From positions 6,769-70,768 of the forward strand of contig JAHHSV010000003.1 of assembly GCA_020025015.1 (NCBI GenBank): a DNA stretch of 64,000 nucleotides. Reading direction: 5' to 3'. Shown piece by piece: positions 19,301-34,300 of this stretch. The position numbers and the translations under genes are program-made. Under the pieces are notes generated by a model. That model saw only the letters and a list, made by a program, of their open reading frames with translations, was not told the origin of the DNA and searched no databases. Every line of letters begins with the position of its first letter. Positions within the stretch are counted from its first letter, which is position 1. Origin of the DNA: Anaeroplasmataceae bacterium. Lineage in GTDB: Bacteria > Bacillota_I > Bacilli_A > Acholeplasmatales > Anaeroplasmataceae.

Positions 19301-22300
19301 CTATGAGTAGGAAGTAAACCATTAGCTAAATTAGCATTTGTTATTTTATCATCAAATTTATAGCCTGTATATTTTACATCATCGTTTACATATCTAAATG
19401 CAACAAGCTTCTTGTTAATTAAATATGTGAACTCTGAAACAGCTAATTCAGAATTTAAAGCAGTTTCTCCAGTTAGCTTAATAGCTACTTTTTGTTCGCC
19501 TGCGCTCTTACCATCAGTTAATAATTCTACAGTAAATTCATTTACTATATTATTTTTAGTATCCCTAATAGTAAACTCTGGCATTTGTACCTCTCCATTA
19601 TAAGTAAACTCTATCTTATTTGGAGTAACATTTAGACGCTGTGAAATAATTTTGAAATTAAAGTCTTGAACAACTTCTTGGTAGAATGCTGTTTCTTCAA
19701 TAATAACTCTAACTATGTATTGACCAACCTCAACAGGACGATCAATTACCTGTGCTAAATTGTCTGCCCTATAGAATTCGAATCTTGCTTTATAATTTGA
19801 AATTGGTAATTTTAAATATGGGTCACGTACTGGCTTACCAGTGTATTCCTGAATCTTATACTCCTCATCAATTTCAACATTAGTGTTATCTTTCTTTGGT
19901 GTAATTTCAAAGTTAATTTTCTTAACAAATCCTAAATAGTTTTCACTATCTAAAACTGTTACAATAACAACATATTTACCAATATTTTGAGCAGCTTCTA
20001 CATACATTAGGTTACCATACAATGTTTCAGTCTTTATTAATGAACTGTCAATGTCAAATGGATTTGTATGGAAGTTAAATGTAACTTTTGTGCCATCGTA
20101 TTCTTTATCTAAAGAATCAACACCATCAGTCCAATCTAATTCTAATTGTGCTCGATTGATAGTTACTCTTAATTCACCAATGTAAGCTTCTCTTTGATGA
20201 GCTTCTACCTTAAAGTATACAACATACTCAGCTGCATTAACAAATGTTGGTAAATCATCAGTTAGAGCAAACATTCTCATAGAAGGATTTTCCAATTCCT
20301 CTCGATTAAATGCATAGGTTACTTTGAAGTTCGTTTCATCAGATTCAATATTAGGTGTATATGCCTTAGTATCATAATCCTTACTATATTCATAATAGCC
20401 TGCTTCATTTAATGTAGCATTAGTAATATTAAATTTAACATCTTCATATTTAATGAATACATTTAAATTATAGGTGATATTATAATTTTGTATTCTATTA
20501 ATACCTTCAACATTTTGAATTGTAAGCTCAATTTGGAATTCTTCAGGAGAATTATAAACCTTACGTAAACCTTCATTAGTACTAATAGTTCCACCAATTG
20601 TATCTGAAGCTGTCATTCCTGTAAATAATGAATTATCTACTGCCTTAACAAATGGATTACCATCATATACCTTTGTTTCATCAATATTTAAGGTTATATC
20701 AAGTTTCTTAATATTATAATTGATTCTTGGATTTGCAATTATAATATCATTTGCATATTCTCCATCAACGGAAACAATTGCTGTATGTCTTCCTGCGCTA
20801 ATTCCATCACCACTTGCGTATTCATATTTGAACAACTTCAATTCTTCAAAGCCTGAAATAGTAAATTCTGGATATTGAACTTCTCCATTATAGATTAAAG
20901 GATTTGCTACACTTGATTGAACATTAATTCTTACTCTTGCTTTTCTAACTTCAAAATCAAATTCCAATGTTGTTTCAAGAGTATTTTCAGTTTGAGGTAA
21001 TGTAATTACCATTATGTATCTGCCTGAATGAACTACATCATTTAATGGATTTTCCTTATTTAAATCGTCCTCTGCATAATATACAAGACTAACTGGAGTA
21101 AATGTTGTTATATCCTTATTACTTGGCATATAAACACCATTTTCAGTAATTACCTTTAAGGTTTCTGAAACATTCTTACCATCAAATGTCTTATTCAATC
21201 CTTCAACATAGGCAACGCCTTCACCTTGCTCAATTGTAATATTAATGCTTTCAAATATAATGTTATAATTCTTGGTTACACTTCTGCCATCTGAATTAGA
21301 AACATTTAATTCATTAACAACAGCGCTAGAATCCTTATCATTATAATTTCCTGCAACAATTCCGTTTGTTCGTACATAGAAGATTAAATGATCACTGTCT
21401 ACCAAGCCATTAACAATTAACTTTTCGTTATAACCTGGATAATTTGGATTAGATAATAGGTCAGATGAGAATTTAACATAATATTCTAATCCATTATAAG
21501 GTTTTTTATCAATAACGCTTATTCTTAAATCAGCCTTATTAATAGTAACCTTTGTCGTATAGGTTGCACTCTCGTAATTTGTATCGGCAGGAACACTAAC
21601 CTCTACTTCATAAATGCCTGCATCATAAATTGAATCTAATTCCTCAAACGAGAATGTTCCGTTATCTAATTGCTTGTGGAATACAAGTTTATACGGATTT
21701 GTATTACCAGTTACTTTTACAATGTAATCGTTAGGTGTAATTTCAGTACCATTATATGTAATATTTTCTACCGTTGTAGTTACAGCGATACCAGTATCAG
21801 CTTTCTTTACATGAATTGCAAGTTCACCGAAATAATCCTCATATCCTTCTCTAGAAAGTTTAAACTTGATTGCATAGTATCCAGCATTTACATAGCTATA
21901 TTCATTTAATGAATATTTACCAGAAGCTTCATCATAGAATTTAATCGTATAACCACTTTGAGTTAAAGAAACATTATGGGCATTACCATCATACTTGCCA
22001 TCATAGTAAGATAGCCAACTATCATTAAACTCGATTAACTTATATCTTACCTTAGCCGTACCCTTGAATACATATTCGTAATTTTGAGTTACATCTTGAG
22101 CCTTTTCATCGTTAATACCAAAGGCTTCATCCCATGACCAGGTATTAATGTCATACTCATAATCATCTCTACTAGTTGGCATAAATGATACCTTACCTAG
22201 TAATTGATGCCCTAAGCTTAAATCATTTGTAATTTGACTTAAATTATTAATAACGATTCTATTACCTGGAATATAAACAAACGTATCCAATTTGTCTAAA

Positions 22301-25300
22301 TCGAATACAATTTTTCTCTTTTCGATACGAACTGTTATTTCAAAGACATTGCTCTTATGTAATTCATCTTTATAGTCTTCCCATTGATAATGTTGACTAT
22401 CTTTTAACTTGGCATATAACTTATATTCACCAGCATTAGTTGCTGTAAATACATTATTATAAACCTTGCCACCCTCTGAATAAGTCAACCTATTAGTACA
22501 TTCATTATCCGTAAATAAATCATAATACTTAGATGCTTCAGTGGCAATTATAATCTTTTGCTCTTGACCATTGTAAACGTAGCCTTGAGGTACAACAGGA
22601 ACTGTAACATTAGCTCTATTTACTCTATAAGTTACAGAGCTTGGAATTAAATTATAATTCTTGTTTGTTGAAGTAACCTTGGCAATGAAATCGCCAATTT
22701 CAATTTCAAATACCTCTAAATCAGTTACATCAATATTATTAACAAATATTCTTAATGGTAATATATCAGTGCTGATATTTGTATGCGCTTTTGGAACCGC
22801 ATAACCCCTACCAGTTTCTGAATATTGATGATCCAAATTACTCCAGAATACTGTTACATCCTTAGGGAATACTCTAAAGACAGCCTTTAGATTCATCTCA
22901 TAGTTAGCAGTTGTTTCGTAGATGTTACCATCATCATTTCTGATAACCTTCCAATTATTATTTAACCAATTAATATAAACACTAGCTTTATCATTTGTAT
23001 AGGTTAAAGCATTGATATATTCCTCAATCATCGAATTATTTACAAGACCTAAAACACCCTCAAAATGTTCATTAGAGGTTGCAAAGTTTGTAACCTCATC
23101 TGACCATAGGAAGTCATTTGAAGCTTCATTACCATAATGGAAATGAGTTTGCTCCTCAAAATACATTTCATCATAAACGTTAACATTTAATACACGCTTA
23201 TCAATCGTAAATAATAATAGATGCTCACCATAAGAATATAAACCATTATCTCTATTCGCACTATTATACTCTACATAAATCTTTGCTTCATTCGATGCAT
23301 TGATATTATCGAAATAACGAATTAGATAATCTAAATCTATACTATAGGTTGGCTTATCGTAGTTAACAGCAATCGCACTATCAAATACACCAACTGAAGG
23401 ACGATATTCATCACCCTTATAAACATAACCTGTCTTATCATATTCGTATGTTAAGCCAGATACTAAAATCTTATATACTGAACCATCTCTAATTGTCCAA
23501 GTCATACCAACTAATTCTTCAGCAGTTGGAATAATCTCTTTTCCGTCACTATATCTTGGCATATAGCCTCCATAGTAAACAAGACCCTTATCTAACCAAT
23601 TAGACTCTTGGCTAATATAAGTATTATTACGTTCAGTAATTTGTGCTACTGTAGGAACTACATATACTCTAACAGCTTCACCATTATTGAAGCCTAAGCC
23701 ACCAAAGGCATCCGCGCCAATAAACTCAATATTATGACCAATTCTTATGGTCTTAATATTAGTCTTCTTAACTCTTGGTGCATCTGGATGCATATCATCC
23801 TCTGGTAAATAATCATTTTCACCTGGCTTATATGCACTTAAGGCTCCATCCTTAATACCGATTACCTTCTTACCTGCATATTTATCAGGAATAATTACAT
23901 TACCACCAGCAAACCAATTAGTAAAGCCTATAATTTGGAACTTAACACCTGTTGAATTTTCCTCATTAATAGACTCATAAATAAATGGATCATGATAATA
24001 GTCATAAACTATGTAATGAGTATGCCAACGCTTGCTCTCATCAATTCTTTCACCAGAATACCAACCCTTAGGTGGTTCAGGCTTTTGTTCATTATAGGTT
24101 GATGATGTCTTATGATTAAATGGATCATAATAAGCGTTAATGAAGAATTGATCTTCAGGTCTTTCAGCTGTATTTTCACGCATATCAACAAATACTCTAG
24201 TTTCAATATTCACCGTTTCAATCGGAATATTGATGTAGTATAAGCCCTTCGCGCCCTTGAATGCTAACGTTTTAATTGTTACTAAAGAGTGAGGTAGGTA
24301 AACCTTTGTTACACCCTTAACATTCATAAACGCACCAGCATTAATAATTGTTGCATCAGTTAATGTAACCTTAACTAAGCTATTTGGAATATATGCTCGA
24401 TAAACAGCAACACCATTTTCATTATTAGCTTGCTCAGCTAAATATGTGCCTTCATAATTCTTAGTACCGAAGATATAACCAAAGAATTGTTCATTTCCTA
24501 ATGGATTAACCTTCTTACCACCAAAGTATGGTACAGTAATTGTAGTTAAATTAATTGTACCACCAAAGGCACCCTCACCAATTACCTCAATGGTATTTGG
24601 AATAACAAATTCAACCATAGCCTGGTTGTTTGCAAAGGCCTTCTTACCGATTGTCTTAATTTCCTTTGGTAAGGTATTTTCATCCATTACCAAATTAATA
24701 CAATCCTCAAACATTGAATCACTGATATAGGTTAATAGACCCTCATTAGCAAAGTGGAATTTGCTTAAGCCTGAGGCTGCAAAGGCACTTTCACCAATTG
24801 TATCTACATTCTTATCTAAGGTAAATTCAGTGAATGATTTTGTACCATAGAACGCTCTTGCATTAATTGTAGTTATCAATGAAGGTAAGCTATTTAATAC
24901 TAGGCTTGAGCAACCCTCAAATATACTTACGCTTAATTCAGTTAGCTTAGTTGCTTCAACAAAGCTTACTGTTTGAAGGCTTGTAGCATTCATAAATGCT
25001 CGTTGACCAATACCATCAATATTATTAGAAATATTTACCTTTGTTAAAGCACTCGCATTTTCAAATACACTAGCACCTAAATGTCTAATAGATTCAGCAA
25101 AGTTAATTTCTTGGGCTTCACTATTCATCCTAATTAAAGATTCACAATCCATAAAGGTTTCATCTAATAATGCATCAAGTGCACCTGTATCAATTTGAAC
25201 AGCTGCTAAAGCTCTGTTAGCCTTGAAGCCTGCCCTACCAATTCTAGCTACTGTGTTAGAAATATGAACTGACTCAAAGCTTGTATTCATAAAGGCTTTT

Positions 25301-28300
25301 TCACCAATTAAGGTTAGCTTAGCTGGTAAATTAACCATATATGAAGCATCCTTATTAGAATAGCTAAACTTTGAATTAAAGAATGCATAATCCTTAATTT
25401 CTATAGTCGCATCAGTCATATTAATAGCTTCAACATTAATATTATTGAATGCTCCTCTACCAATAGCTGTATCATTAGTAATATTAATTTCTCTTAAATT
25501 CTTAGATAATTTAGTATTACCTAAAGCTATTTCTTCATTGTTAATAAATAACTTTTGTGAAACATAATTATAGCTATTCTTATTAGGATCTGTATCAGCT
25601 CCTTCTGTTATGTCACTAATACCAAAGATATAACCAAATAATGTTTCCTTAGCAGTTTCAGAATTTGAAGAATAATCATCTGAATTAATAGTCTTACCCG
25701 CAAATGGTAGGGTTATAATCGTTAAATTCTTCATATTCATAAAGGCTGCCATCGCAATTTCTTGCATTGTATTTTGAACTAATACCTCTGTTGCTGCTGT
25801 ATCCTTAAATGCATAAGACTTAATGTGTGTTATTGTTGTAGGAACACTAATCTTATCTACTGCATTCATAGTTGCAAGATTCTTAGAATCTGCAAAAATA
25901 CCCTCTTCAAATACAGTTAATTTAGATTCATCCTCAATTTGAACATGAGTTAAATATTTATTTTCAGCAAAGGCATATTCTAAGACGCTACTTGTTTCCT
26001 TGTGGATAAATAAGCCAGAATTTGTCTTGCTGCCATCCGCAGGATATAAAGCACCATCAAAGGCATGCTCACCAATAGTATTTACACTTCTTGGAATTAC
26101 AATATTATATGCATCATAAGCCGCTACACCCAAGGTTTCATTGCTATCTAAATTATTGAATTTAGCCTTATAGAAAGCATATAGGCCAATCTTAGCTGTC
26201 TTATTATTAGTTGCTGTTGCATCATTGAATACATATTCATTAATGCTTAAGCCACTAAATGCATATGAACCAATTTCCTTATCGTTAATAATTGTTACCT
26301 TAGATAATGAGCTTGGAACTAATACAGCCTGCTTATTAGCTGCATCAATATATTGTAAGAAAATATTTGCGCCACTTTGCTCTTCAGTTACACCAAATAT
26401 ATAACCGAATAAGCCTTCCTTACCATTTGTCTTAACATCAGATTCTGCTGTCTTACCAGCAAATGGTAAAGTCATTTCCACAATACTATTTGCACCCTTG
26501 AATGCGCCCTCTTCAATGGTCTTAACGCTTTCTTTTAAGGATACATTAGTTATTGCTATACAGTTTGTAAATGCTAAGGTTCTAATTGTCGCTACACTTT
26601 CAGGCAATCTTACTACATTATCATTTACACCATCTAAATTAATTGATACAAGCTTTGTATCGTTTGCGAATAAACCTTCGCTGATTTCTGTTACCTTACT
26701 ATCACTAGCCATTGTAACAGTTTCAAGAGCATTATTATTAGCAAAAGCATATGGCTCAATAGTTGTAATATTATTTGGAATTACAACCTTAGTTATGCTT
26801 GCATTTGCTAACGTTGTCTTAAATGCATTATTGAATGCATTTTCACCAATCGTTGTAATATTAGCTGGGAATGTAATATATCCACTAGCATTCATAGATA
26901 CTAGCTTACGGTTATTAGCGAATACTGCCTGTGGTAAGGTAGTAAGCTTTGAAGCCTCCATAGACTCTTCAATATTAACAGTAGTTAAATTGCTATTGTT
27001 ACTGAACGCTTCTTCACCTAGCTTAATTACATTCTTAGGAATATCTAGGTTAATCATACCTGTATTCTTATAAGCTTCCTTACCAATTGTTTTAACGCTT
27101 GTAGGAATAATATGCTTATATTCTTGTGCTGGGAGCAATGCAGGTATTTCATCACTTTGAACTAATATTTCAGTCTTTTGACCAACAGTACCTAATGAGG
27201 TCATGTTCATAAAGGCATTAGCTTGAATCTCAACTAAGGTAGGCGCAGCTGGTAGAGTAATAGTAGGTAGGTTTGGATGACCCTTACCGGTTGCATCCAT
27301 CTTATTATAAATCTCCTTAATTGTTTCATATTCTAGAAGCTGATTTCCTGTATGTAGCATTAATTCCTTAACCATACTAACATTCATCATTGCACCAGCA
27401 GGCATAATTCTTTGACGTAAAACCTTAACTGTGAACAATGTCTTTGGTAGGTAAGATTCAAATACGACTGAGTCATTTCCACTTAAGGTAGGATCAATAT
27501 ATTGCTGATCAACCTTATCAAACTTTTCTAAATCAAAGGCGAAACCATATAGGTTCTCTGCATAATTATCATATCTAAAGATATAGTTTAGTAAGCCCTC
27601 ACCATTCTTTAAATCTAAGTTATAAGAATTTGTTTCATCATAATTAAATCTACCAACATATGGAATAATTAAATTTCTTAAGCTTTCATCATTTGCAAAA
27701 GCACCGATACCAATTTCTGAAACATTAGTTAATATTACAGTGTGTAATTGAGCACAGTTTGCAAAGGCGTAAGGCTTAATTGCTTCTGAATCAATAATTA
27801 TTACTTCAATACCAGTTCTTTGCATTGCGCCTTCACCAAGCTCAACTCCGTCTGGGAATGAAATATACTTGATAGAGCTACAATTGTAGAAGGCATATGG
27901 CTCAACGATTCTAATTGTCTGAGGTACCGCATCCTTCTTAATACTGCCATCAGGAGCAACTGCATTGAAATGACGAATATTTTCACAGTTCATAAATGCA
28001 CCATATGGAATAACAGTCATTTCATTTGAAGCTTCACCCTGATAAATATAAACATCAGCTAAATTTACTGGTACTAGGAACGCTCTATCCTTATGAATTG
28101 GAGTATCTCTATGTAGATAAGATTTTAAGTACTTATCTAAATCTACTGGAGCAGTTCCTTCATTTGTTTGGTTAGTAATTTGTAGCTTATTTCTAATTTC
28201 AGTTTCAGCAAAGCCACCATTCTTATCAATTAAATCAATAGAACCAAAGATATAACCAAATAAAGTATTTCTACCTCTTACATCAGCATCTAAACGCTTC

Positions 28301-31300
28301 TCACCAACAAATGGAATATAGATTTCCTCTAAGGAAATATTAATTGCAAATGCACCCTCGCCAATACTTTGAACGGTTGCAGGAACATTAATACTTCTTA
28401 TTGAAACGTTTCTAATAAATGCTAAAGAATCAATTGTCTTAATATTAGCTGGGAAGGTTACCTTTCCATTAATATTTGTCTTATTTAATGTAACTGTTGT
28501 AAGCTTACCATCATAAGCAAATAGACCTTCAGAAATTGTGCTTAAGGCATTTGGTGCCTTATTTTCTTCAATTACAACAGTTTCTAAGCTATCATTATTG
28601 GCAAACGCATATGGCTCTACGCTAGTAATATTAGCACTTAAATTAACAAATCTAATCTTACTATCATATCTAAATGCTTCACTCTTAATAGTCTTTAAAT
28701 TTCTAGGGAAGTTAACCTCATTTTCAGAAGTTAAGCTATCACCAGATTTTGTGATTACAGACACTAAAGCAGGGTTATTCATAAATGAACCAATGCCAAG
28801 CTCTGTTAAAGCCTTTTCACCAATTGCTTCTTCAATTGTAACCTTTGTTAAAGCACTGTTATTAGCAAAGGCCTTCTTTTGAATTGCAATAATAGTATTT
28901 GGAATAAATACATCAGCTAAGCCTGTGTTATAGAATGCTAAATCACCAATTACTTCTAATGTAGAAGGAAGCTTAATTTGCTTTAGCATTGTCATATTAC
29001 TAAATGCACCAAATGATAATGACTTACAATCTGGATTTTCAATTAAGCTAATATTAACTAGGCTATTTGGTAAATAGAAGCTTTCAGATTGATAATTATC
29101 TGCACTTAATTCATTGTAATGCTGAGAAACAAGCTTAAACTTGCCATTAAATTCCTCTTGGCTTACGGCCGTAGCTGGCATTCTATCCTGCAATTCTTCC
29201 TTGCTATAATTTAGCTTATTACCAAAGATATAACCAAAGACTCCTTCAAAGCCATTTGTTAAGCCACATTTATTACCAACAAATGGAATAGAAATACTTT
29301 GGACATTCATACAACCATTAAATGCCGCAAATTCTATAACATCTACATTGGCAGGAACATTTATTTCTCTTAAGCCAATACAATTCATAAACATATATTG
29401 AGCAATGTAATTGTTATTAAATACGATATTTTCAAGGCTAGTACAATTTGCAAAAGCATATTCACCAATTGGATTAGCTGCTGCTGGGGTGTAATTCAAT
29501 CCCTCATTAATAGTTAATGAAACAATTTGCTTACAGCCGGCAAAAGCATAGGCGCCAAGCTTTGTTATACTGCTTGGTACATTTACATAATTTGGAGTAA
29601 CCTTTTCTACATAGTTTAGCTTTTCCATTTCTGATTGGTAGAAGCCATATTCCTTAATTTCTGTTGTCACTGGTGAAACAGTAATATTAGAAATAGTAAC
29701 TCTACTTAAAGCACCAAAGCCAATTGATTTATCATTTGTGATATTTAAGGTCTTTAGCTTTGTAGGAAGCTTAACAATAACCTCTGATGTCTCATTATAC
29801 TTTTGCTTGAAGTAGCTATAAACACCATCATTTTCATATGTGCCCTCAGGCATAATTTCAAAGATGTGACCTAAAACTGCTTCCTTAGCCATATTAGAAT
29901 CATTTGTTTTACCAACAAATGGAATTGATAAGCTTGCAAGATTTTCATCCTTAGCAAAGGCACCAAGACCAATTTCTAATACACAATTATCAACAACTAC
30001 ATTAACTAAGCTTGGACAGTTATAGAACATATGCTCACCAATAAGCTTGTTTTCAAACTTAAGGTTAGCTAGCTTATCACAGTTTGCAAAGGCATATGTG
30101 TCAATCTTAGCAATTGTGCTTTGAATTGTTAAATCAACTAAGGCATCACAATCATTAAACATGTAATCACCAATATAGGTGTTTTCAAATCTAATAGATA
30201 CTAATGAATCACAATTACTAAATACGTAATCCTCTATATTTTCCTTATCCGCTAAAATCTTGTTAATCTTAATACTTGTAATTTGCTGACAGCTGTCAAA
30301 CGCATGATTCTTTAAGGTATGAACACTACCTGGAATATTAATATTATAAGTAGTATCCTCACTCTTATTTAATGTTTCAATTCCAGATTCAAAGAAGCCA
30401 TATTCACCGATTATCTTTGTTGGAGTATCTAATACAACATTAGGAACCGCTACTCTATTCATTGCACCAATTCCAATCATCTCATCATTTGTAATTCTTA
30501 AATTATTTAATGATTTAGGAATATTAGTATATTCAACATGATCAACCTTCAAGCTATTAGGGCTGTCTGTATGACTTGGATTATAAACATTTTGACTAGT
30601 TAAGGTATATAAACCATTTTCTTGTGGTCTCTCTAAAGAAAGACCTAAAATCCAACCAAATAACGCTTCTTTACCTTCATTTACTGACTCCTCAAAGCCG
30701 ATAAATGGAAGAGTTAAATTAGTTAGCATTTCGCAATCCTTAAACGCTGCGTGATCAATTGTTCTAACTGTATTAGGAACTACTACTGTTTCTAGGGTTG
30801 AACAATTTTCAAACATATTCTTACCAATGTAATTATTATTAAATGTAATATTCTTTAAGGCATCACAATTTGCAAAGGCAGATACATATGCTCTTTGTGG
30901 ATCAATTTCTTCAATTGAACCAGATGCACCTAAATCATTAATATGTAATAAATTATTAGGTAATACTAAATCTACTAAAGCTGAACAATCATAGAACATA
31001 TACTCACCTAGGTAAGCAGACTTAATATCAATGCTTGTTAAATCATCACAATTTGCGAAGGCATATGGTCTTATCGTTCTAATTTCTGCAGGTATTATAA
31101 TTTGCTCTAAGCCCTTTAAAGCTAAGGCTACGCCTGCCTTTTCTGCTGCATAGCAGCTATAGAACATATATTCACCAATTATAGGGTTAACTAACGTGAT
31201 ATCCTTTAAGCTGTTGTTATAAGCAAATACATATGAACCAAATTCAATCTTATGAGCTGGAGTTTGTAGCTTAACAATTGAATCACAGTTTGCAAAGGCA

Positions 31301-34300
31301 TAAGCGCCAAGATAACCAACCTGATTTCCACTACCATTATTTAAAGTGAAATCTGGATTTTCATATGTAACAGTTACTGGAATATTAATATCACTATTAG
31401 AATCCTTATTAAAGCCTTGTAAAGCACTACAGCCATAGAAGGCAAAATGCTCAATTAGCTTTAATTTATGATCTTTATGCTGGTTAGGTGTATTAACATT
31501 TACTAGCTTTGCGGCATTCATAAATGCACCATAACCAATTATTGTCTCTGATGTTACAGTAACATTTACTAATGAATTTGGTAAATATACTGTCATAGTA
31601 GAACCAACATTACTATCATCTAATAAGCCAGCATACTTTTGCGTTGCTGTATAGAAATTCTTAGCATCCTTACCAGGATTATCTGCTGGATTAACATCAA
31701 AGTAATTAATGTAATCTGGTTGTCTATCACCGAAGATATAACCAAATAACGCTTGTTTAGAATTGTTATTTCCTCTTGTTGCACCAACAAATGGAATAGT
31801 TAAATTCTCTAAGCTACGGCAGCCATGGAAAATAGCTTCTCCTACTTCATTTAATGAATCAGGCATTACTACATTTACTAATTTTACACAGTTTGCAAAG
31901 GCATAAGCACCAATTACTTGTTGGCCTAGACCCTTACCGCCTAAAGATGCATCATTAAATACAATGTTTGCTAGGCTGAAGCAATTCATAAATGCCTTAT
32001 TACCAATTGTCTTTAAAGCTAATGGTAATCTGATTTCTCTTAATTCGCTACAACCAAAGAAGGCCTCATCTCTAATTTCTTCAATAGTATTAGCAAGATT
32101 GATATTTTCAATCTTAGAGCAATTATAGAATGCACCACGGATAATAACATTATCACCAGAATTAATATTTACAGTCTTTAATGATACAGGTAAATAATAT
32201 ACAACACTAGAGCTCTCACCATAAGATTGAGTAACCTTATACATTAGGCTCTTAACCTCAGGATCAGTATCTGTATCATAAATTTCCTGACCACCAAAAA
32301 TATGACCAAATAATTTATCTGATGTATTAGCTTGTTGACTAATATCACTATTCTTTGTCTTATACTTACCAACAAATGGAATAGTAATTGTAGTTAAATT
32401 ACACATATTAGCAATAGCTGCTGTTTCAATTTCAGAAACAAATTCAGGAATTACTAATTCAGTAAGACTACGAATATCCTTAAAGGCTTTAGTCTTAATC
32501 TTTAAATCACTAGAATCAGTCTTAGGCTCAAATTCAATGCTGCTTACGCTATGGCAACCATCAAAGGCACTTGCACCTATTATTTCGACATTCTTAGGAA
32601 TTACAATCTTTGTTAATGCATGACAGTTCTTGAAGGTATTATTGTTAATTGTTGTAAATAATGGATTAGTTGGTAAAACAAAGTACCCCTTATCTACACC
32701 AGTGCTTGTAACTGTATTCTTTAAATTAATACAGCCCTCAAAGGCACTAACACCAATTTCAATAATCTTTTCAGGATCCCAACCCTTAATTGTTACTAAA
32801 TTAGTATCATTATAGAACATATATGGACTAACTCTAAAGCCATCATGTGATGTATCAACTATCGCTGTTCTTAAATTATCACATTCAGCAAAAGCGTAAA
32901 TTCCAATATCTTCTTTTCTAATATAGTTAGGAATAGAAACCTCTTCTAAGCCATCACAATCATAGAACATATATGCGCTTATCTTAGTATTATTAAATGT
33001 TATGTTCTTTAAGCTATCACAGTCAGCAAAATGATGAGTACCAATTAGCTCAAGCTCTACTGGTTTTGTTTCACCAGGTAATAGCTCTCTAATTACAATT
33101 GATACAAGATCCTTACATTGATAGAACTGATGATCGCTTAGCATATTATTTTGAATATGAATATCCATTAGACCTGAGCCTGCATATGCATAAGCTCCAA
33201 CCTCAGTAATACTCTTCCATAAATATACTTCTCTTAAAGCCTTATTATTTTCAAAGGCTCTTTCACCTAAACGTTTAACTGTCTTAGGCATCTTGAAATG
33301 ACGTAATTTTACGCAATCCTTGAATGCTCTATTACCAATAAACTCTAAAACACCATCATTTTCTGTTAAGGTCTTATCATCATATTTAGAATCTGTGCTT
33401 AATCGCAAGATTTCTAAATTAGCACATGACATAAACGCTTCATCATCAATGTATTCTAAATTAGCTGAGGCTGTTAAATCGACCTCCACAATACTAGAAG
33501 CATTCTTAAATGATTCCTTTCTTAGATATAAGCAATCAGTTAAGATAATTGTCTTTAAGCTCTTAGAAATTACAAAATCCTTAATTTCCTTACCATTAGT
33601 TTGTTGTGCTAAATAGTAATATTGATCATAAGCTGTAGTGAAGTATTGCTTATTTTCTTCACTTAAAATGTTTGCATATTTAGAAGTCTTCTCTAAGTCA
33701 TTTAAGGTACCAAATAAATAACCTAAGCCTGTATAGTAAGCAAATGGATACTTATTAGGATCAGCATTAAGCTCTGGCTCATTATATAAGCTTCCTACAA
33801 AAGGAATAGTAAGCTTAGCTAAGCTTCTTGCACCTGAGAAGATTGCTTCGCCAATTGCCTTTACTGAATTAGGAATTACTAATTCAGGTAGGCTATAGCA
33901 GTTTCTAAACGCATATTCACCAATATATGTAACACTTTTAGGAATGAATATATTAATTATATTATGGCATTCATCAAATGTATGACTCTCAACCTTAACA
34001 ACCTTGTTAGGAATTATCAATTCTCTCAAGCTTCTACAATTATAGAATGCATAATCATCAATACGTTCTACAGTATTTGTAGATAAATCTATATTAGTAA
34101 TAGTTTCACAATTAGAGAATGCTCCATAAGGTATAATCTGCTCATCCTTAATTACTACATTACTGATGTTTTGTGGAATATGATATACAAAGCTCTTATT
34201 AACATCATAAATTTGTGATGTTTCAATTGAACTATAGACAGTTCCATCTAAAGTGGCACTAAATTTATTTAAACCAAATATTGAACCAAATACTGCTGCA

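Noticed and set aside
26498..27073. 191-codon plus-strand frame inside the 36-kb gene
   Set aside because: It is antisense to repeated LRR coding sequence, has low-complexity composition and no ribosome site. The other plus-strand frames in 1-52344 are the same kind of shadow.
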